Source: Clostridiales bacterium GWD2_32_19
Lineage (GTDB): Bacteria > Bacillota > Clostridia > Lachnospirales > UBA12420
DNA: 46,105 nucleotides
Reading direction: 5' to 3'
Assembly (NCBI GenBank): GCA_001795385.1
Contig: MGOU01000016.1
Location: 1-46,105, forward strand
Shown here: piece by piece, positions 35,632 to 44,175 of the stretch
Layout of the letters: every line of letters starts with the position of its first letter
Position numbering within the stretch: position 1 is the first letter of the stretch
Made by a program: the position numbers and the translations under genes
The notes under the pieces: generated by a model
What the model was told of the DNA's origin: nothing
What the model saw: only the letters and a program-made list of their open reading frames with translations
The model's database searches: none

Positions 35632-37080
35632 CTACCTTAAATTTTGTGGCGTCAAAGTTACTACTCCTTTATCTTTATCCCAGTTTATTTTATATCCAAA
35701 CACTTTAAATTCATCTACCGGCATAAAATCGCCTTCATTTTCCTCCGTTATATGCTTTTTAGAAATTCCTTTCATTATTACATCCCTTTTTTTTCCATCG
35801 ATGCAATGTACGCCTTTGAATGTTTTTACCACACTATCTGTAGCAAATTCCGCAGTAGAATGTTGTATGCCAAAAATATACGACCAGTCCAATCTATCTA
35901 AATTTATAAAAACATTATCATTTCGAATAATACTTTGAACTTTTGCTTCCTTTTCCCCATTTTTAATATTACCCCCGTTTAAATCTATAATAATATCATT
36001 CTTATACATATCTTCTTTAAAAGCTCTTTCTGTTATACGAACAAAATCTCCAAATGTGTTTATGCTAGCAAAATCTTCTTTCTCTATGCTATACGTATCT
36101 GATATATATTTTACACAAGTCGATATCGTAATACCATATCCCGACATTCTCGAACTTATTGGTTTGTATCTAATTTTTAAATTATCTACATTTCCATCAT
36201 AAACTATATGTACTATGTTATATTGGTCGTAACTCATCAATTTCTCATTTCTACAAATATCTTTAAATTCTTTAAATATTTCATAATCCTTTTTTATTTC
36301 TTCTTTATAGTTATACTTATTATTTGGATGTAGCACGCCCACAGTATAAACTTTATAATTAGAACTGTATGAATCAGCATTTATTTTCTGACCATTCAAT
36401 TTATTTTCAGGTCTAACTTTCATTTCCACTGATTTAACCTTGCTTCTTATATTCAAGTCTTGATAATAGTCATTTATTTTATTGTCTATAGACTCGATAT
36501 AAAATTGCTTATCATAAGAATCATCCTTCATATATAACGCTTTCTTTGTTTTTACACTCTTTTGTATTCTTGAGTTAAAAAAGCCATAACCCGTTTGTCT
36601 GTATTCATATTTATAATCTACCATTTTGTAGTCATTGTCATTATACTTGTTTTTTAAATATTCCCTGAATATTTTATCTTGATTATATTCACCTATAAAT
36701 GTATTTTCTATTATGTAACTCGTATTTCCCATAAAGAAACTAAGCATACCGACTATAATTAGGATTACATAGTATATTTTAAAGCCCTTTGTAAAATGAA
36801 CATCCTTATTTATAATATAAAATAATTCACTAGAAAAAGCCAGTGCAATTAAACATGCTAATTGGATTAAACTCATTGTTACTCTATTTAAAAAAGTATA
36901 CTCACTATACGTGTTTAATATTAAAAATATCTTTATAAACATTACAACAAGCACTATATTAAAATTCAACAGCCTGTTCTTTAGTTTTATAATGCTATTG
37001 TATTTTCCTTCAGTTTTAGTTGCAAATGATTTATACACATACATAATTATTAAATAACTAATTATCCCTGTTACTAACAT
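35632..37080 (-). CDS. Membrane protein with C-terminal copper-amine-oxidase-like module
   Basis: A 482-residue protein. Four hydrophobic segments lie in the first ~145 residues (for example VTGIISYLIIMYVY, IVLVVMFIKIFLIL, LIQLACLIALAF, IYYVILIIVGMLSFF). A large soluble region follows. The C-terminus (about residues 370-482: IIIDLNGG..., NVFINLDRLDWSYIFGI, MPVDEFKVFGYKINWDKDKGVVTLTP) resembles the stalk-like copper-amine-oxidase N domain. The middle ~220 residues are unrecognised. An AGGGGG site precedes the ATG. It sits between hsdM and the NERD helicase, so its relation to defence is only positional. Confidence 0.65.
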   Translation of the reverse strand: MLVTGIISYLIIMYVYKSFATKTEGKYNSIIKLKNRLLNFNIVLVVMFIKIFLILNTYSEYTFLNRVTMSLIQLACLIALAFSSELFYIINKDVHFTKGFKIYYVILIIVGMLSFFMGNTSYIIENTFIGEYNQDKIFREYLKNKYNDNDYKMVDYKYEYRQTGYGFFNSRIQKSVKTKKALYMKDDSYDKQFYIESIDNKINDYYQDLNIRSKVKSVEMKVRPENKLNGQKINADSYSSNYKVYTVGVLHPNNKYNYKEEIKKDYEIFKEFKDICRNEKLMSYDQYNIVHIVYDGNVDNLKIRYKPISSRMSGYGITISTCVKYISDTYSIEKEDFASINTFGDFVRITERAFKEDMYKNDIIIDLNGGNIKNGEKEAKVQSIIRNDNVFINLDRLDWSYIFGIQHSTAEFATDSVVKTFKGVHCIDGKKRDVIMKGISKKHITEENEGDFMPVDEFKVFGYKINWDKDKGVVTLTPQNLR

Positions 37081-37188
37081 TTATATCATCCCCCTTGAAT
37101 TTTTGTTGTGTTCTAACTTTATATTATTAATTCACTACATTTATCTTTCTATGTTATATTTGCTTTGCGTACCTCGTCCCTACCGTAT

Positions 37189-38964
37189 TTACCCCTTTAA
37201 CTTTTCATAAACCCTTTCTAAAGTTTGCGTTATTTGGTTGTGAGAACTATATGTGATAACAAGCACATCTCTTGCTCTTGTCATTCCTACATATATTAAC
37301 TTTTTATACTCATTGTACCCTCTTTTTTCTAGGTAATCGTTCAACCCACATATAAATACAACTTTAAAGTCCAGTCCCTTTACACTATGTATGGTAGATA
37401 GCTTAACTGCCTCTGCATCTAATTTTAAGGCATATTTATTTCTATTTATATTTTCAAATTTTATTTTGTTTTTCACAAATTCTCTTTCCACTGCATCTGA
37501 CATCTTAGTAATAGGATATACAACGCATATATCCTTTTCTCTTATCTTTGTTTTACTCCTCAAGAGTTTTATTTTTTCACAAATATCATTCACTTCACAA
37601 TTGAAACTATTACAATATATCAGTTTTGGTTTACTTCCTGAACGCAAGTTCATATTTGGCTCTATTAGATAATCATTGTCATCCTCTTCCTGTACTAAGC
37701 ACAATTGCTCATAATTTGATGACATCAAGAAGCCGTACGCATATTCAAGTATTTGTCTTGTATTTCTGTAGTTTTCAGTTAGTTGGGTTGTTCTTCCTTT
37801 TGCATTTATCCCCACTGATTTTAAAGTATATTTTCTCGAATACAAATTTTGTGCTCCATCAGATACAAAAAACAAGTGACTTTTTTCAGAATCCCTAAGC
37901 ATTTTTATTATGAACTTCAGCCATGTTTGCTCGAAATCTTGCCCTTCATCTATAAGTATGGCATCATACTTAGGAAACTCTGTCAATATTTTTTTCTCAC
38001 ATTGTGATAATAAACTTGTAACTGAGAAATCATCATTTATATAGTTATTCTCAGACAACAAATTCAACTTCTTTGCTATCATATTCATCCATGCATGAAA
38101 ATTATATACCTTTATATTTTGTCTTTGACTACAACTTATATTATTACTTATTACCTTTGATAATACTTTATTATATGTGAGTACCAGTATGTTCCAATCT
38201 TCATGACTATCTGCCAAATATTTGGCCCTACACATAAGTATTACTGTTTTTCCACTTCCAGCGCAACCCTTTATTACTCTATGCCCATATCCTATTGTTT
38301 TTGAAAATTGCTCTTGCTCCAAGCTCATTAAATTTATAATATCATCAGATGAATGATGAATGACCACTTCTTCGCATAAGTTTTTTCTAACATTATTTAT
38401 GTCCTCTTCTTTTATCTTTTTTCCTACTATCTTATACGGTAGTAGCATATCTAACTTATCAATTAGTTTATCTTTATATTTATTGAATTCTGAAATTTCT
38501 TCCTTAAATATAAAGCACTTTCTATCTTTCTCATCAACCGTATTTATTAGTTTATTATAAAATTCTTTCCTTGTTATGTTGCAAAATACAACTGCGTGTC
38601 CATAATTTATTTTTAAGTACCCATCTTTATACAATTGTTGATCCTTTTCTAATTTTCTCACTATTTCTATCATATAATATCTGACTTGTTCAATTGGATT
38701 TCTAAGTTTTTCATCTTTATATGTTTCATATATATATTTATCTGCTTTTTTTATGTAGTTAACATTCCAATCCTTTACTTCTAGCACAGTAATGTTCAGC
38801 TCATTTGATAGAATAACAAAATCAGGATGCTTTCCATTAATTCTTAGATTGTACCAAACAATATAGTCATCAGGTAATTTAGTCTTTAATATGGTGAATA
38901 TCTTCTTTTCCCCATAAGTCGCTTTGTCATAAACAGATATATTTTCTGGTATCATCTTTGCCAT
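37189..38964 (-). CDS. NERD nuclease-domain / UvrD-like superfamily-1 helicase
   Basis: 591 residues. The N-terminal NERD nuclease-related domain has YGEKKIF, HPDFVIL (Asp48) and ITVLEVKDW (Glu62-x-Lys64), a PD-(D/E)xK-like set. An SF1 helicase follows: Walker A VIKGCAGSGKT (230-240), Walker B ILIDEGQDF (336-344), QLTENYRN, STIHSVKGLDFKVVF and YVGMTRARD. The ATG at 38964 follows AGGAGG; the 32 upstream in-frame codons are excluded. The architecture suggests DNA degradation coupled to unwinding, and such proteins occur in defence and mobile islands. A specific anti-phage role is not proven. Confidence 0.88.
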   Translation of the reverse strand: MAKMIPENISVYDKATYGEKKIFTILKTKLPDDYIVWYNLRINGKHPDFVILSNELNITVLEVKDWNVNYIKKADKYIYETYKDEKLRNPIEQVRYYMIEIVRKLEKDQQLYKDGYLKINYGHAVVFCNITRKEFYNKLINTVDEKDRKCFIFKEEISEFNKYKDKLIDKLDMLLPYKIVGKKIKEEDINNVRKNLCEEVVIHHSSDDIINLMSLEQEQFSKTIGYGHRVIKGCAGSGKTVILMCRAKYLADSHEDWNILVLTYNKVLSKVISNNISCSQRQNIKVYNFHAWMNMIAKKLNLLSENNYINDDFSVTSLLSQCEKKILTEFPKYDAILIDEGQDFEQTWLKFIIKMLRDSEKSHLFFVSDGAQNLYSRKYTLKSVGINAKGRTTQLTENYRNTRQILEYAYGFLMSSNYEQLCLVQEEDDNDYLIEPNMNLRSGSKPKLIYCNSFNCEVNDICEKIKLLRSKTKIREKDICVVYPITKMSDAVEREFVKNKIKFENINRNKYALKLDAEAVKLSTIHSVKGLDFKVVFICGLNDYLEKRGYNEYKKLIYVGMTRARDVLVITYSSHNQITQTLERVYEKLKG

Positions 38965-39011
38965 AACTTTTATCCTCCTGTACGCTGTATAATTCATTAT
39001 TATATAACTAA

Positions 39012-39122
39012 AAATCGTGTTGGATACGGCGTTAATCCACATGCAACTCAAACTAAACAAATATTTTATATTTGGTTTTCATTACGCAAATTGATTTAAC
39101 ATACCGCGTCCCCACACGATTT
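39012..39122. repeat. 111-bp inverted-repeat element upstream of the NERD-helicase
   Basis: The ends are perfect 9-base inverted repeats (AAATCGTGT and ACACGATTT). The arms continue imperfectly for about 26 bases (GGATACGGCGTTAATC versus a related complement). An inner 10-bp hairpin is at about 39053-39076. No coding capacity was seen. It could be a MITE-like insertion or a folded leader of the helicase transcript. Confidence 0.45.
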
Positions 39123-39298
39123 CCTTTATTTATGTTGATTTTATTATACATAACTTTTCCAGTTTTTTCAACAGATTTCCATATATTTTTATTTTATTCT
39201 CTCCAAGCCTTCCCCCCCTCTGGCTAGTCTGCCTACTTTATCTTACACTCTTCTGTTTATATTTATGAGTCATTGTAACCTAGGGTTGATCTTAATGT

Positions 39299-39344
39299 AA
39301 AAGAAGATACAAGCCGCAGATTTTCCTTGGCTTGTATCTTCTTT
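39299..39344. terminator. Strong hairpin terminator downstream of the NUDIX gene
   Basis: Perfect 16-bp arms (AAAGAAGATACAAGCC and its complement) surround a 13-base loop, followed by a T-rich tract on either strand. It is 120 bases past the NUDIX stop. The other sequence between 38965 and 39464, apart from the element at 39012-39122, shows nothing recognisable. Confidence 0.7.
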
Positions 39345-39464
39345 AGATAAGATTATTAAAATGTATCTGCCTATAAGTGCCTTTCATTAAACATCCGAGT
39401 GCTTTAGGGACAGCTTTACGAACATCAGGCCAAACTTTAATAATTCCGATAGCTCTCTATTTAC

Positions 39465-39962
39465 TTAATTTTCGGAAATGATTGTGTCTTCATCTGAATG
39501 TGTCGTTATTCCTAAAAATTTTCTTGCTACTTCTACAGCATCAGTTACCTGATCATGCCCAACTTGTCCCCAGTTTAGTAGTTGTGGCACCTTTGTTGGA
39601 GGTGTTAAAAAACGACCATATATACGACCATTATCTGAATCTGGTTTAGAGGGTCCTATGTTCTCGATTACAGCTGCCATTCTCACTTGAGCATATGGTA
39701 TAGAACCATTCTCCTCATCAACCAATTGATACCCAACCATATAAGCCGTTCCTATTACAACATTTACTTCTTCTAACAACTCCCTCTTTAATGTTGCTTC
39801 CATATCCGCATCATACTCTTCTGGTCGTCCTCCTGCTAACTTGTACTTATTGTCTTCAATTCGTAAAAGCATACGCCCATCACTTGAAAAGATCAATCCA
39901 TAAACTTGATTTACTTTTAAATTTGCAGGAATCTCTCCTGAACACCATGTAATAATAGCCAT
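39465..39962 (-). CDS. NUDIX hydrolase
   Basis: A 165-residue NUDIX-fold protein. The Nudix box reads GGRPEEYDADMEATLKRELLEEVNV, with Gly, the catalytic REXXEE glutamates (RELLEE) and a Val in place of the usual final Gly. It hydrolyses nucleoside diphosphates linked to another group; the substrate cannot be assigned. The ATG at 39962 follows TGGAGGG. A 20-base palindrome (39996-40015) lies 33 bases upstream of it. The 38 in-frame codons upstream span that palindrome and are not part of the gene. Confidence 0.85.
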   Translation of the reverse strand: MAIITWCSGEIPANLKVNQVYGLIFSSDGRMLLRIEDNKYKLAGGRPEEYDADMEATLKRELLEEVNVVIGTAYMVGYQLVDEENGSIPYAQVRMAAVIENIGPSKPDSDNGRIYGRFLTPPTKVPQLLNWGQVGHDQVTDAVEVARKFLGITTHSDEDTIISEN

Positions 39963-39995
39963 AATATTAAACCCTCCATATATTATTATTTTATA

Positions 39996-40015
39996 ACCCA
40001 TCAATGTTGATGGGT
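39996..40015. promoter_or_regulatory. Palindrome upstream of the NUDIX gene
   Basis: A 9-bp inverted repeat (ACCCATCAA / TTGATGGGT) separated by two bases, located in the leader of the NUDIX gene. It is an operator candidate or a 5'-UTR hairpin. Confidence 0.4.
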
Positions 40016-40072
40016 ATTCCCTTAGTCCTGATACATGAATTAAATTTATACACCCCTCTTTTCTATAATCTA

Positions 40073-40769
40073 TCAAGAAATGCCTAACAAAAGTTTTCCA
40101 GTGCTGTGAGGAAAATTATTATTACTATTTAACTTAATAATCTTTAATTTTTCAGCGAATGAAACTTCAGTCATAGAACATTCAGTAGCTTGCTTTTCAG
40201 CGGCTAATGCTTTCTTTTAAGAATCACCTTCCATATTAAAAGAATCACCTCTAAGGTAATCTGAAAACGCATAATATAGTGCACTCGCTTTTTCTTTCGA
40301 TGTAGTACTAAAAATGTTTGTCTTGTCTTTCATAAGATACCTTAATTCCAAATGCCAATCTTCAAAAAATTTATGATTATAATTAAAAAACCTTTTCTGC
40401 TCTATTTTTATTGTCTAACCATTTTCAACATCTCCTCCGTGGGGCTCAATTCTTTTATCAAAATCACTATACAACAAGGTTGCACCTAAATATTGGGGAT
40501 GTAATCTGGAGAATAATCTAAAACCATTTTTCATAATGAATCATTTCTATAATCGCACGTGCTCGCGCACGATAATGTGAACTAATTTTTATAACTACAA
40601 TCGGAACTTTAGGTGCTCTATAAAAAACACCATCTAATATCGGCTCAAAAACATAAACTATTTTTTTGAACCATCTTAATAACTTATCGTCTTTAACATA
40701 AAATCTGTTTACTAAAAAATTGTCAGGTTTTCGGAGTATATTTGGGGTCAGATACCATAGCTTTGTCAA
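40073..40769 (-). pseudogene. Decayed gene of unknown family, about 230 codons
   Basis: Two open segments join into one ancestral frame. The first (40769-40518) ends ...RARAIIEMIHYEKWF-stop. A one-base slip in the A5 run near 40529 would continue it as EKNGFRLFSRLHPQYLGATLLYSDFDKR. The second segment (40534-40073) is interrupted in frame by TAG after ...GGDVENG and by TAA after ...NMEGDS. It then continues as KALAAEKQATECSMTE and ends at TGA (40075-40073). A further slip near the 5' end is likely, because an ATG frame starts MLDKAMVSDPKYTPK. I do not recognise the family. Decay of this kind fits the accessory region. Confidence 0.55.
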
Positions 40770-40854
40770 GCATTTTTACAAAAAATATCTCACCCCAAAA
40801 AATAATTAGTCGTTTTTTTAAATCTATATATGTCAAAAGCTATTATTCATACAC

Positions 40855-40940
40855 TACTTATTACTTAAATTCACCCTGTGCGCTCCGAGTTTACCGCGAA
40901 TGCGGCATTGACTAATTATACCATAGGAATTTAATAAGTA
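40855..40940. other. G+C-richer intergenic island with imperfect inverted arms
   Basis: Roughly complementary arms (CTACTTATTACTTAAATTC and GAATTTAATAAGTAAAAGTAG, several mismatches or bulges) enclose about 55 bases with a CCGC-GAAT-GCGG hairpin. The core is richer in G+C than its surroundings. There is no coding frame and no known family was recognised. Sequence from 40941 to 41060 shows nothing else. Confidence 0.3.
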
Positions 40941-41060
40941 AAAGTAGGTTTAGACTAATCTGACCCGCGTACTTTAATGTACAAGGACTCGAAACGAATT
41001 ACCTAGCTTTTTACTTCAAAGTTATTGACTTTATGTAGTTTTATTATATAATATATTTAT

Positions 41061-41131
41061 CAAAAAGTTAGTTTTAAACTCGTGTTAGATATACGTCTCG
41101 TATATCTTGAGTCAATGAAACTGACTTTTTG
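41061..41131. repeat. Long three-part hairpin at the end of a decayed gene
   Basis: Outer arms CAAAAAGTTAGTTT / AAACTGACTTTTTG (one G-T), middle pair ACTC/GAGT, inner arms AGATATACG/CGTATATCT with loop TCT. It includes the 3' end of the pseudogene at 41074-41320 and may have served as its terminator. Confidence 0.6.
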
Positions 41132-41320
41132 TTTTTTCTAAATTCTAATAATGATTTTTTTGTTAATCTTGGGATTTTTACTTTTAATAGTTCTTTATCC
41201 TCTGCTGTTGTATAGCTTCCACTTGATATCACAAGGTCAGCTATGATTGATGTCTTGCATAGTCCTTTCAGGTATCTTTACTTTAACACATTTTACTAAA
41301 TACTTTTTATTGAATTCCAT
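41074..41320 (-). pseudogene. Frameshifted small gene, unknown family
   Basis: The frame starting at ATG 41320 reads MEFNKKYLVKCVKVKIPER. It must shift near 41260-41270 into a second frame that continues CKTSIIADLVISSGSYTTAED, then KELLKVKIPRLTKKSLLEFRK and finally SVSLTQDIRDVYLTRV-stop (TAA at 41076-41074). The combined product of about 82 residues is coherent, but no ribosome binding site is visible before the ATG. The 5' end abuts the terminator of the UlaG-like gene, so only a remnant may remain. Confidence 0.5.
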
Positions 41321-41321
41321 A

Positions 41322-41352
41322 CAAAAAGGACTGACACTAAGTGCAGTCCCTC
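41322..41352 (-). terminator. Rho-independent terminator after the UlaG-like gene
   Basis: Minus-strand stem GGGACTGCAC / GTGTCAGTCC with one bulge or mismatch, loop TTA, then five T. It is 83 bases downstream of the metallo-hydrolase stop. Confidence 0.75.
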
Positions 41353-41434
41353 CAAAATTATATGTATTTTCCTAGCTCTCCATCAAACTCTGTCTTACTC
41401 AACTTCACAATCTCCGAATCTCCACCTATCTTCA

Positions 41435-42082
41435 TTAGATTTCTGTAGTTTCTCCGTTCGCTAATATTTTATATTTTACTCCGAACTCTTCGAAGGTTTT
41501 CTTCACTTTTTCTATATCCACTGGATGCATGGGGGCGTCCATATGTACAGGTATTACCAACTCTGCACCGGCTTCCTTTGCAAACAAACTCAATTCCCAC
41601 TCAGTCATACACACATGCCCTGAAACACATCCGCATATTATGTCTGCCTTATAATTATTAGGAAAGCATATCGTGTCACTTGTTATATAGACCTTTTTAT
41701 CTCCATCGTCAATAATATAGCCTACATTTTCATACACTTCCTTGCCTCCCTTAAACAAAGGTATGTACCCATGAACAGCTGCCACTACTTCGATTTCTAT
41801 TCCTTTGAGTTCTAATATGTCTAAATCTGCTTCGACGATGTTGATTGCTAACTGTGGATATGCTTTTTGCACTTCCTCAGTAGAGAATATCTCTGCATCA
41901 AAATTCTTTATAATCTCTGCATGACAGTGATCACCATGTTTATGAGTTATAAGTATATAGTCTGCTTTAGCCCATTCATCTATATATTCCTCTTTAAAAC
42001 ATAATGTACCTGGATCTACAAGTATTTTCTTACCTTTAGTTTCTAACATAACACATGATTGTGGATATTTTGTAATTTTCAT
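41435..42082 (-). CDS. UlaG-like metallo-beta-lactamase-fold hydrolase
   Basis: A 215-residue protein with the motif ILITHKHGDHCHAE (about residues 44-57), SDTICFPN and IPVHMDAPMHPVD. The N-terminal MKITKYPQSCVMLETKGKKILVDPG is typical of the UlaG/YcjU-type L-ascorbate-6-phosphate lactonase superfamily. The natural substrate is unknown. An AAGGAGG site precedes the ATG. It lies 51 bases downstream of the PEP-synthase-like gene in the same direction, so the two may form an operon, with its terminator at 41322-41352. Confidence 0.85.
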   Translation of the reverse strand: MKITKYPQSCVMLETKGKKILVDPGTLCFKEEYIDEWAKADYILITHKHGDHCHAEIIKNFDAEIFSTEEVQKAYPQLAINIVEADLDILELKGIEIEVVAAVHGYIPLFKGGKEVYENVGYIIDDGDKKVYITSDTICFPNNYKADIICGCVSGHVCMTEWELSLFAKEAGAELVIPVHMDAPMHPVDIEKVKKTFEEFGVKYKILANGETTEI

Positions 42083-42133
42083 ATAATTTTACCTCCTTTT
42101 TAATTCTTTTAATTAAATTTCGCATTCTGTTTC

Positions 42134-43870
42134 CTACTCATGCATAATTTTAACTATACCTCTATTCCCATTTAGATATAATTCATTGTGAAGTTGTTTC
42201 TTCAATTCCAGCATAGCATCTTTCCCAATTCCTGTAACACATGGAATTCCTAATTCACGTGCTATTATAGCCGAATGGCATAAAAAACCACCTACAGCAG
42301 TTATTAAACCACTAGACTTTACCATTATATCTAACCAGTCTGGATCTGTCAACCAAGTTAATAAAATGTTGCCTTCTTCAAATTCATCAGCTTCGTTTGG
42401 TTTATTAATATACTTACCAGTGCCTGTGATTTCGCCACTTGAAGCTGCAACCCCTTTATAACCATCACTACCAACAGTTACTTCGTCATTTTTTATATCT
42501 ATTATTCTCGTTACAGGTCTAAACTGTAACATTATTAAATCATTTTCTATAATACACCATTCAAAATCCGATATTTCTCCCAATTGTTTTTGATATTCAA
42601 TCAACTTCTTTCCAATTTCATTATCTAAACTCGAATTTTCTTTTATCTGGCCATTTTGCCAAAACTCAGCTGTAGGTGTTACTTTTCCTGAAACAAGTTT
42701 TTCACCATTGCCGCTTACCCATTCAAGAATTCCGCCTTCTTCTGAATTACCAATCCATACTCCTGCATAATCTGGTTCTCTATATTCTTGAATAATAACA
42801 GCCATTTGTGGACTTTTGCACTTGTTTTTTTCTATGTAAACCTGAAGTCTCTTATTATTCACAGACATCTCTACATTTTCTATATTTTCTCTAATACTTC
42901 CAAAAGAAATACCCAAGAACGAATCAAACATTCCTGCAAATGAATTGTTCTTACCATCTTCAATATCTGCTGAACTTCTAATTGCATAACTCATATCATA
43001 TGAATTTTCTATCTTGTTTTCAATCTTTTTTATTAAATCTCCTTTATTGTATCCTATTGGTAAAACATATGTTCTAGGAATTACTAAGCTTTTAGAATTT
43101 AATACAGAAAGTCCATATGCTTTTCCACCAACAAATTCCACAATTTCTTCTTTTGTGAGTAAGTTCGTTAATGCTGTTATCTCGTCTATTGATAAAATAC
43201 TTTTTTCTCTCATTTGGCCTAACAATCTTTTCTTTAATACTAAAGTTTCTAATTTGTAAGGGTTTACATTGTTTTCTCCAAAATATTCACATTGTATACC
43301 ATATGTTTCTCCATCTACTACTTCTCCAAAATATTTATGTTGTAAATCTTGCCATCTCTTCATTACTAAATATCTGTCGATTTCTGGAGTAATTTCAAAA
43401 TCTATCGCTTCTTCAATTTTCACCTTTTTCATATCTTCTGATAAATAATACTTATCAATTTTTTCAACATACCTCAAATATTCTTTAGAATATTTATCTT
43501 TTATCTTATTTATAACATCATCACTAAATTCACTATACTCATTTAAACACTCCAAGAAATAGAAATATGTTAATCCTCTTGTTACTAAATTAAACTTCCT
43601 TTCAAAATCTTCTATATCTTTTGATTTTTTGAAACATTCATCTGTCTTATTATGTAAAGATGCAAATACCTCTTCCATTTCTCCGGCTTCCAAAGTATTC
43701 TCTAATCTCTCTATAATTGCTAATAATTCATTCCTAAATGCAAAATCATAAAATCCTTCATATATCATTCTATTACTAAAGCTAACTACCTCATTAGATA
43801 TAAAACCTTCAATTTTATTTGCATATTCTAAATATTCCTCATATTTAAATGAATCTTCTATAGAAATCAT
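42134..43870 (-). CDS. PEP-synthase-like phosphotransferase: ATP-grasp plus swivelling histidine domain
   Basis: About 578 residues. An N-terminal helical region of about 225 residues is unrecognised. A pyruvate-phosphate-dikinase-type ATP-binding domain follows (about 245-475: FVGGKAYGLSVLNS, IPRTYVLPIGYN, YAIRSSADIEDGKNNSFAGMFDSFLG, SPQMAVIIQEY, FEWCIIENDLIMLQFRPVT). Last is a PEP-utilising mobile domain with the phospho-histidine (His ~532) in GGFLCHSAIIARELGIPCVTG. The C-terminal PEP/pyruvate barrel is missing. Rifampicin phosphotransferases share these two modules but have an extra substrate domain between them, absent here. The ATG at 43870 follows AGGAGG. The substrate is unknown. Confidence 0.82.
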   Translation of the reverse strand: MISIEDSFKYEEYLEYANKIEGFISNEVVSFSNRMIYEGFYDFAFRNELLAIIERLENTLEAGEMEEVFASLHNKTDECFKKSKDIEDFERKFNLVTRGLTYFYFLECLNEYSEFSDDVINKIKDKYSKEYLRYVEKIDKYYLSEDMKKVKIEEAIDFEITPEIDRYLVMKRWQDLQHKYFGEVVDGETYGIQCEYFGENNVNPYKLETLVLKKRLLGQMREKSILSIDEITALTNLLTKEEIVEFVGGKAYGLSVLNSKSLVIPRTYVLPIGYNKGDLIKKIENKIENSYDMSYAIRSSADIEDGKNNSFAGMFDSFLGISFGSIRENIENVEMSVNNKRLQVYIEKNKCKSPQMAVIIQEYREPDYAGVWIGNSEEGGILEWVSGNGEKLVSGKVTPTAEFWQNGQIKENSSLDNEIGKKLIEYQKQLGEISDFEWCIIENDLIMLQFRPVTRIIDIKNDEVTVGSDGYKGVAASSGEITGTGKYINKPNEADEFEEGNILLTWLTDPDWLDIMVKSSGLITAVGGFLCHSAIIARELGIPCVTGIGKDAMLELKKQLHNELYLNGNRGIVKIMHE

Positions 43871-43985
43871 ATTATTCCTCCTCTTCACAAACCATATCTC
43901 CCTTATTCTAACAATATTTAAAATCATAAATACGATATTGCTTCGTACCTCTCAATGATAAAACTATAATGCTTGAAAAATAAAC

Positions 43986-44012
43986 AAAGTCCAGATACAC
44001 TATCTAGACTTT
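43986..44012. terminator. Hairpin terminator candidate
   Basis: AAAGTC-c-AGATA / TATCT-a-GACTTT, 11 paired bases with one mismatch and a CAC loop. It lies between the tRNA remnant and the PEP-synthase-like gene. It would stop transcription coming from the XRE gene or the tRNA remnant. Confidence 0.5.
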
Positions 44013-44017
44013 ACATA

Positions 44018-44050
44018 GCGCGAGACGAGACTCGAACTCGCGACCCTCAC
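44018..44050 (-). other. 3' fragment of a tRNA gene (remnant or attachment-site half)
   Basis: The minus strand reads a complete T-arm: stem GCGAG, loop TTCGAGT, stem CTCGT (44041-44025). It is followed by an acceptor-like strand CTCGCGC (44024-44018) and preceded by GAGGGTC, like a variable loop. No matching GCGCGAG 5' acceptor, D-arm or anticodon arm is seen within the next ~80 bases. No CCA is encoded. It resembles the tRNA 3' end left at a mobile-element junction. Confidence 0.55.
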
Positions 44051-44175
44051 ACTACAGAAATGGGATATGATCAGTTTTATGTGCTTTTACATTTTCCCGT
44101 GACAACTCTTCATCAAAACTTCCACGATTTCCAGACTCATCATCTTATTATGTTGTCATATCACTTTCTACTCTA

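Noticed and set aside
40890-40930. T-box or known riboswitch
   Set aside because: The ACCGCG string is present but lacks the AGGGTGGNACCGCG T-box context, a specifier loop and a downstream synthetase-type gene.
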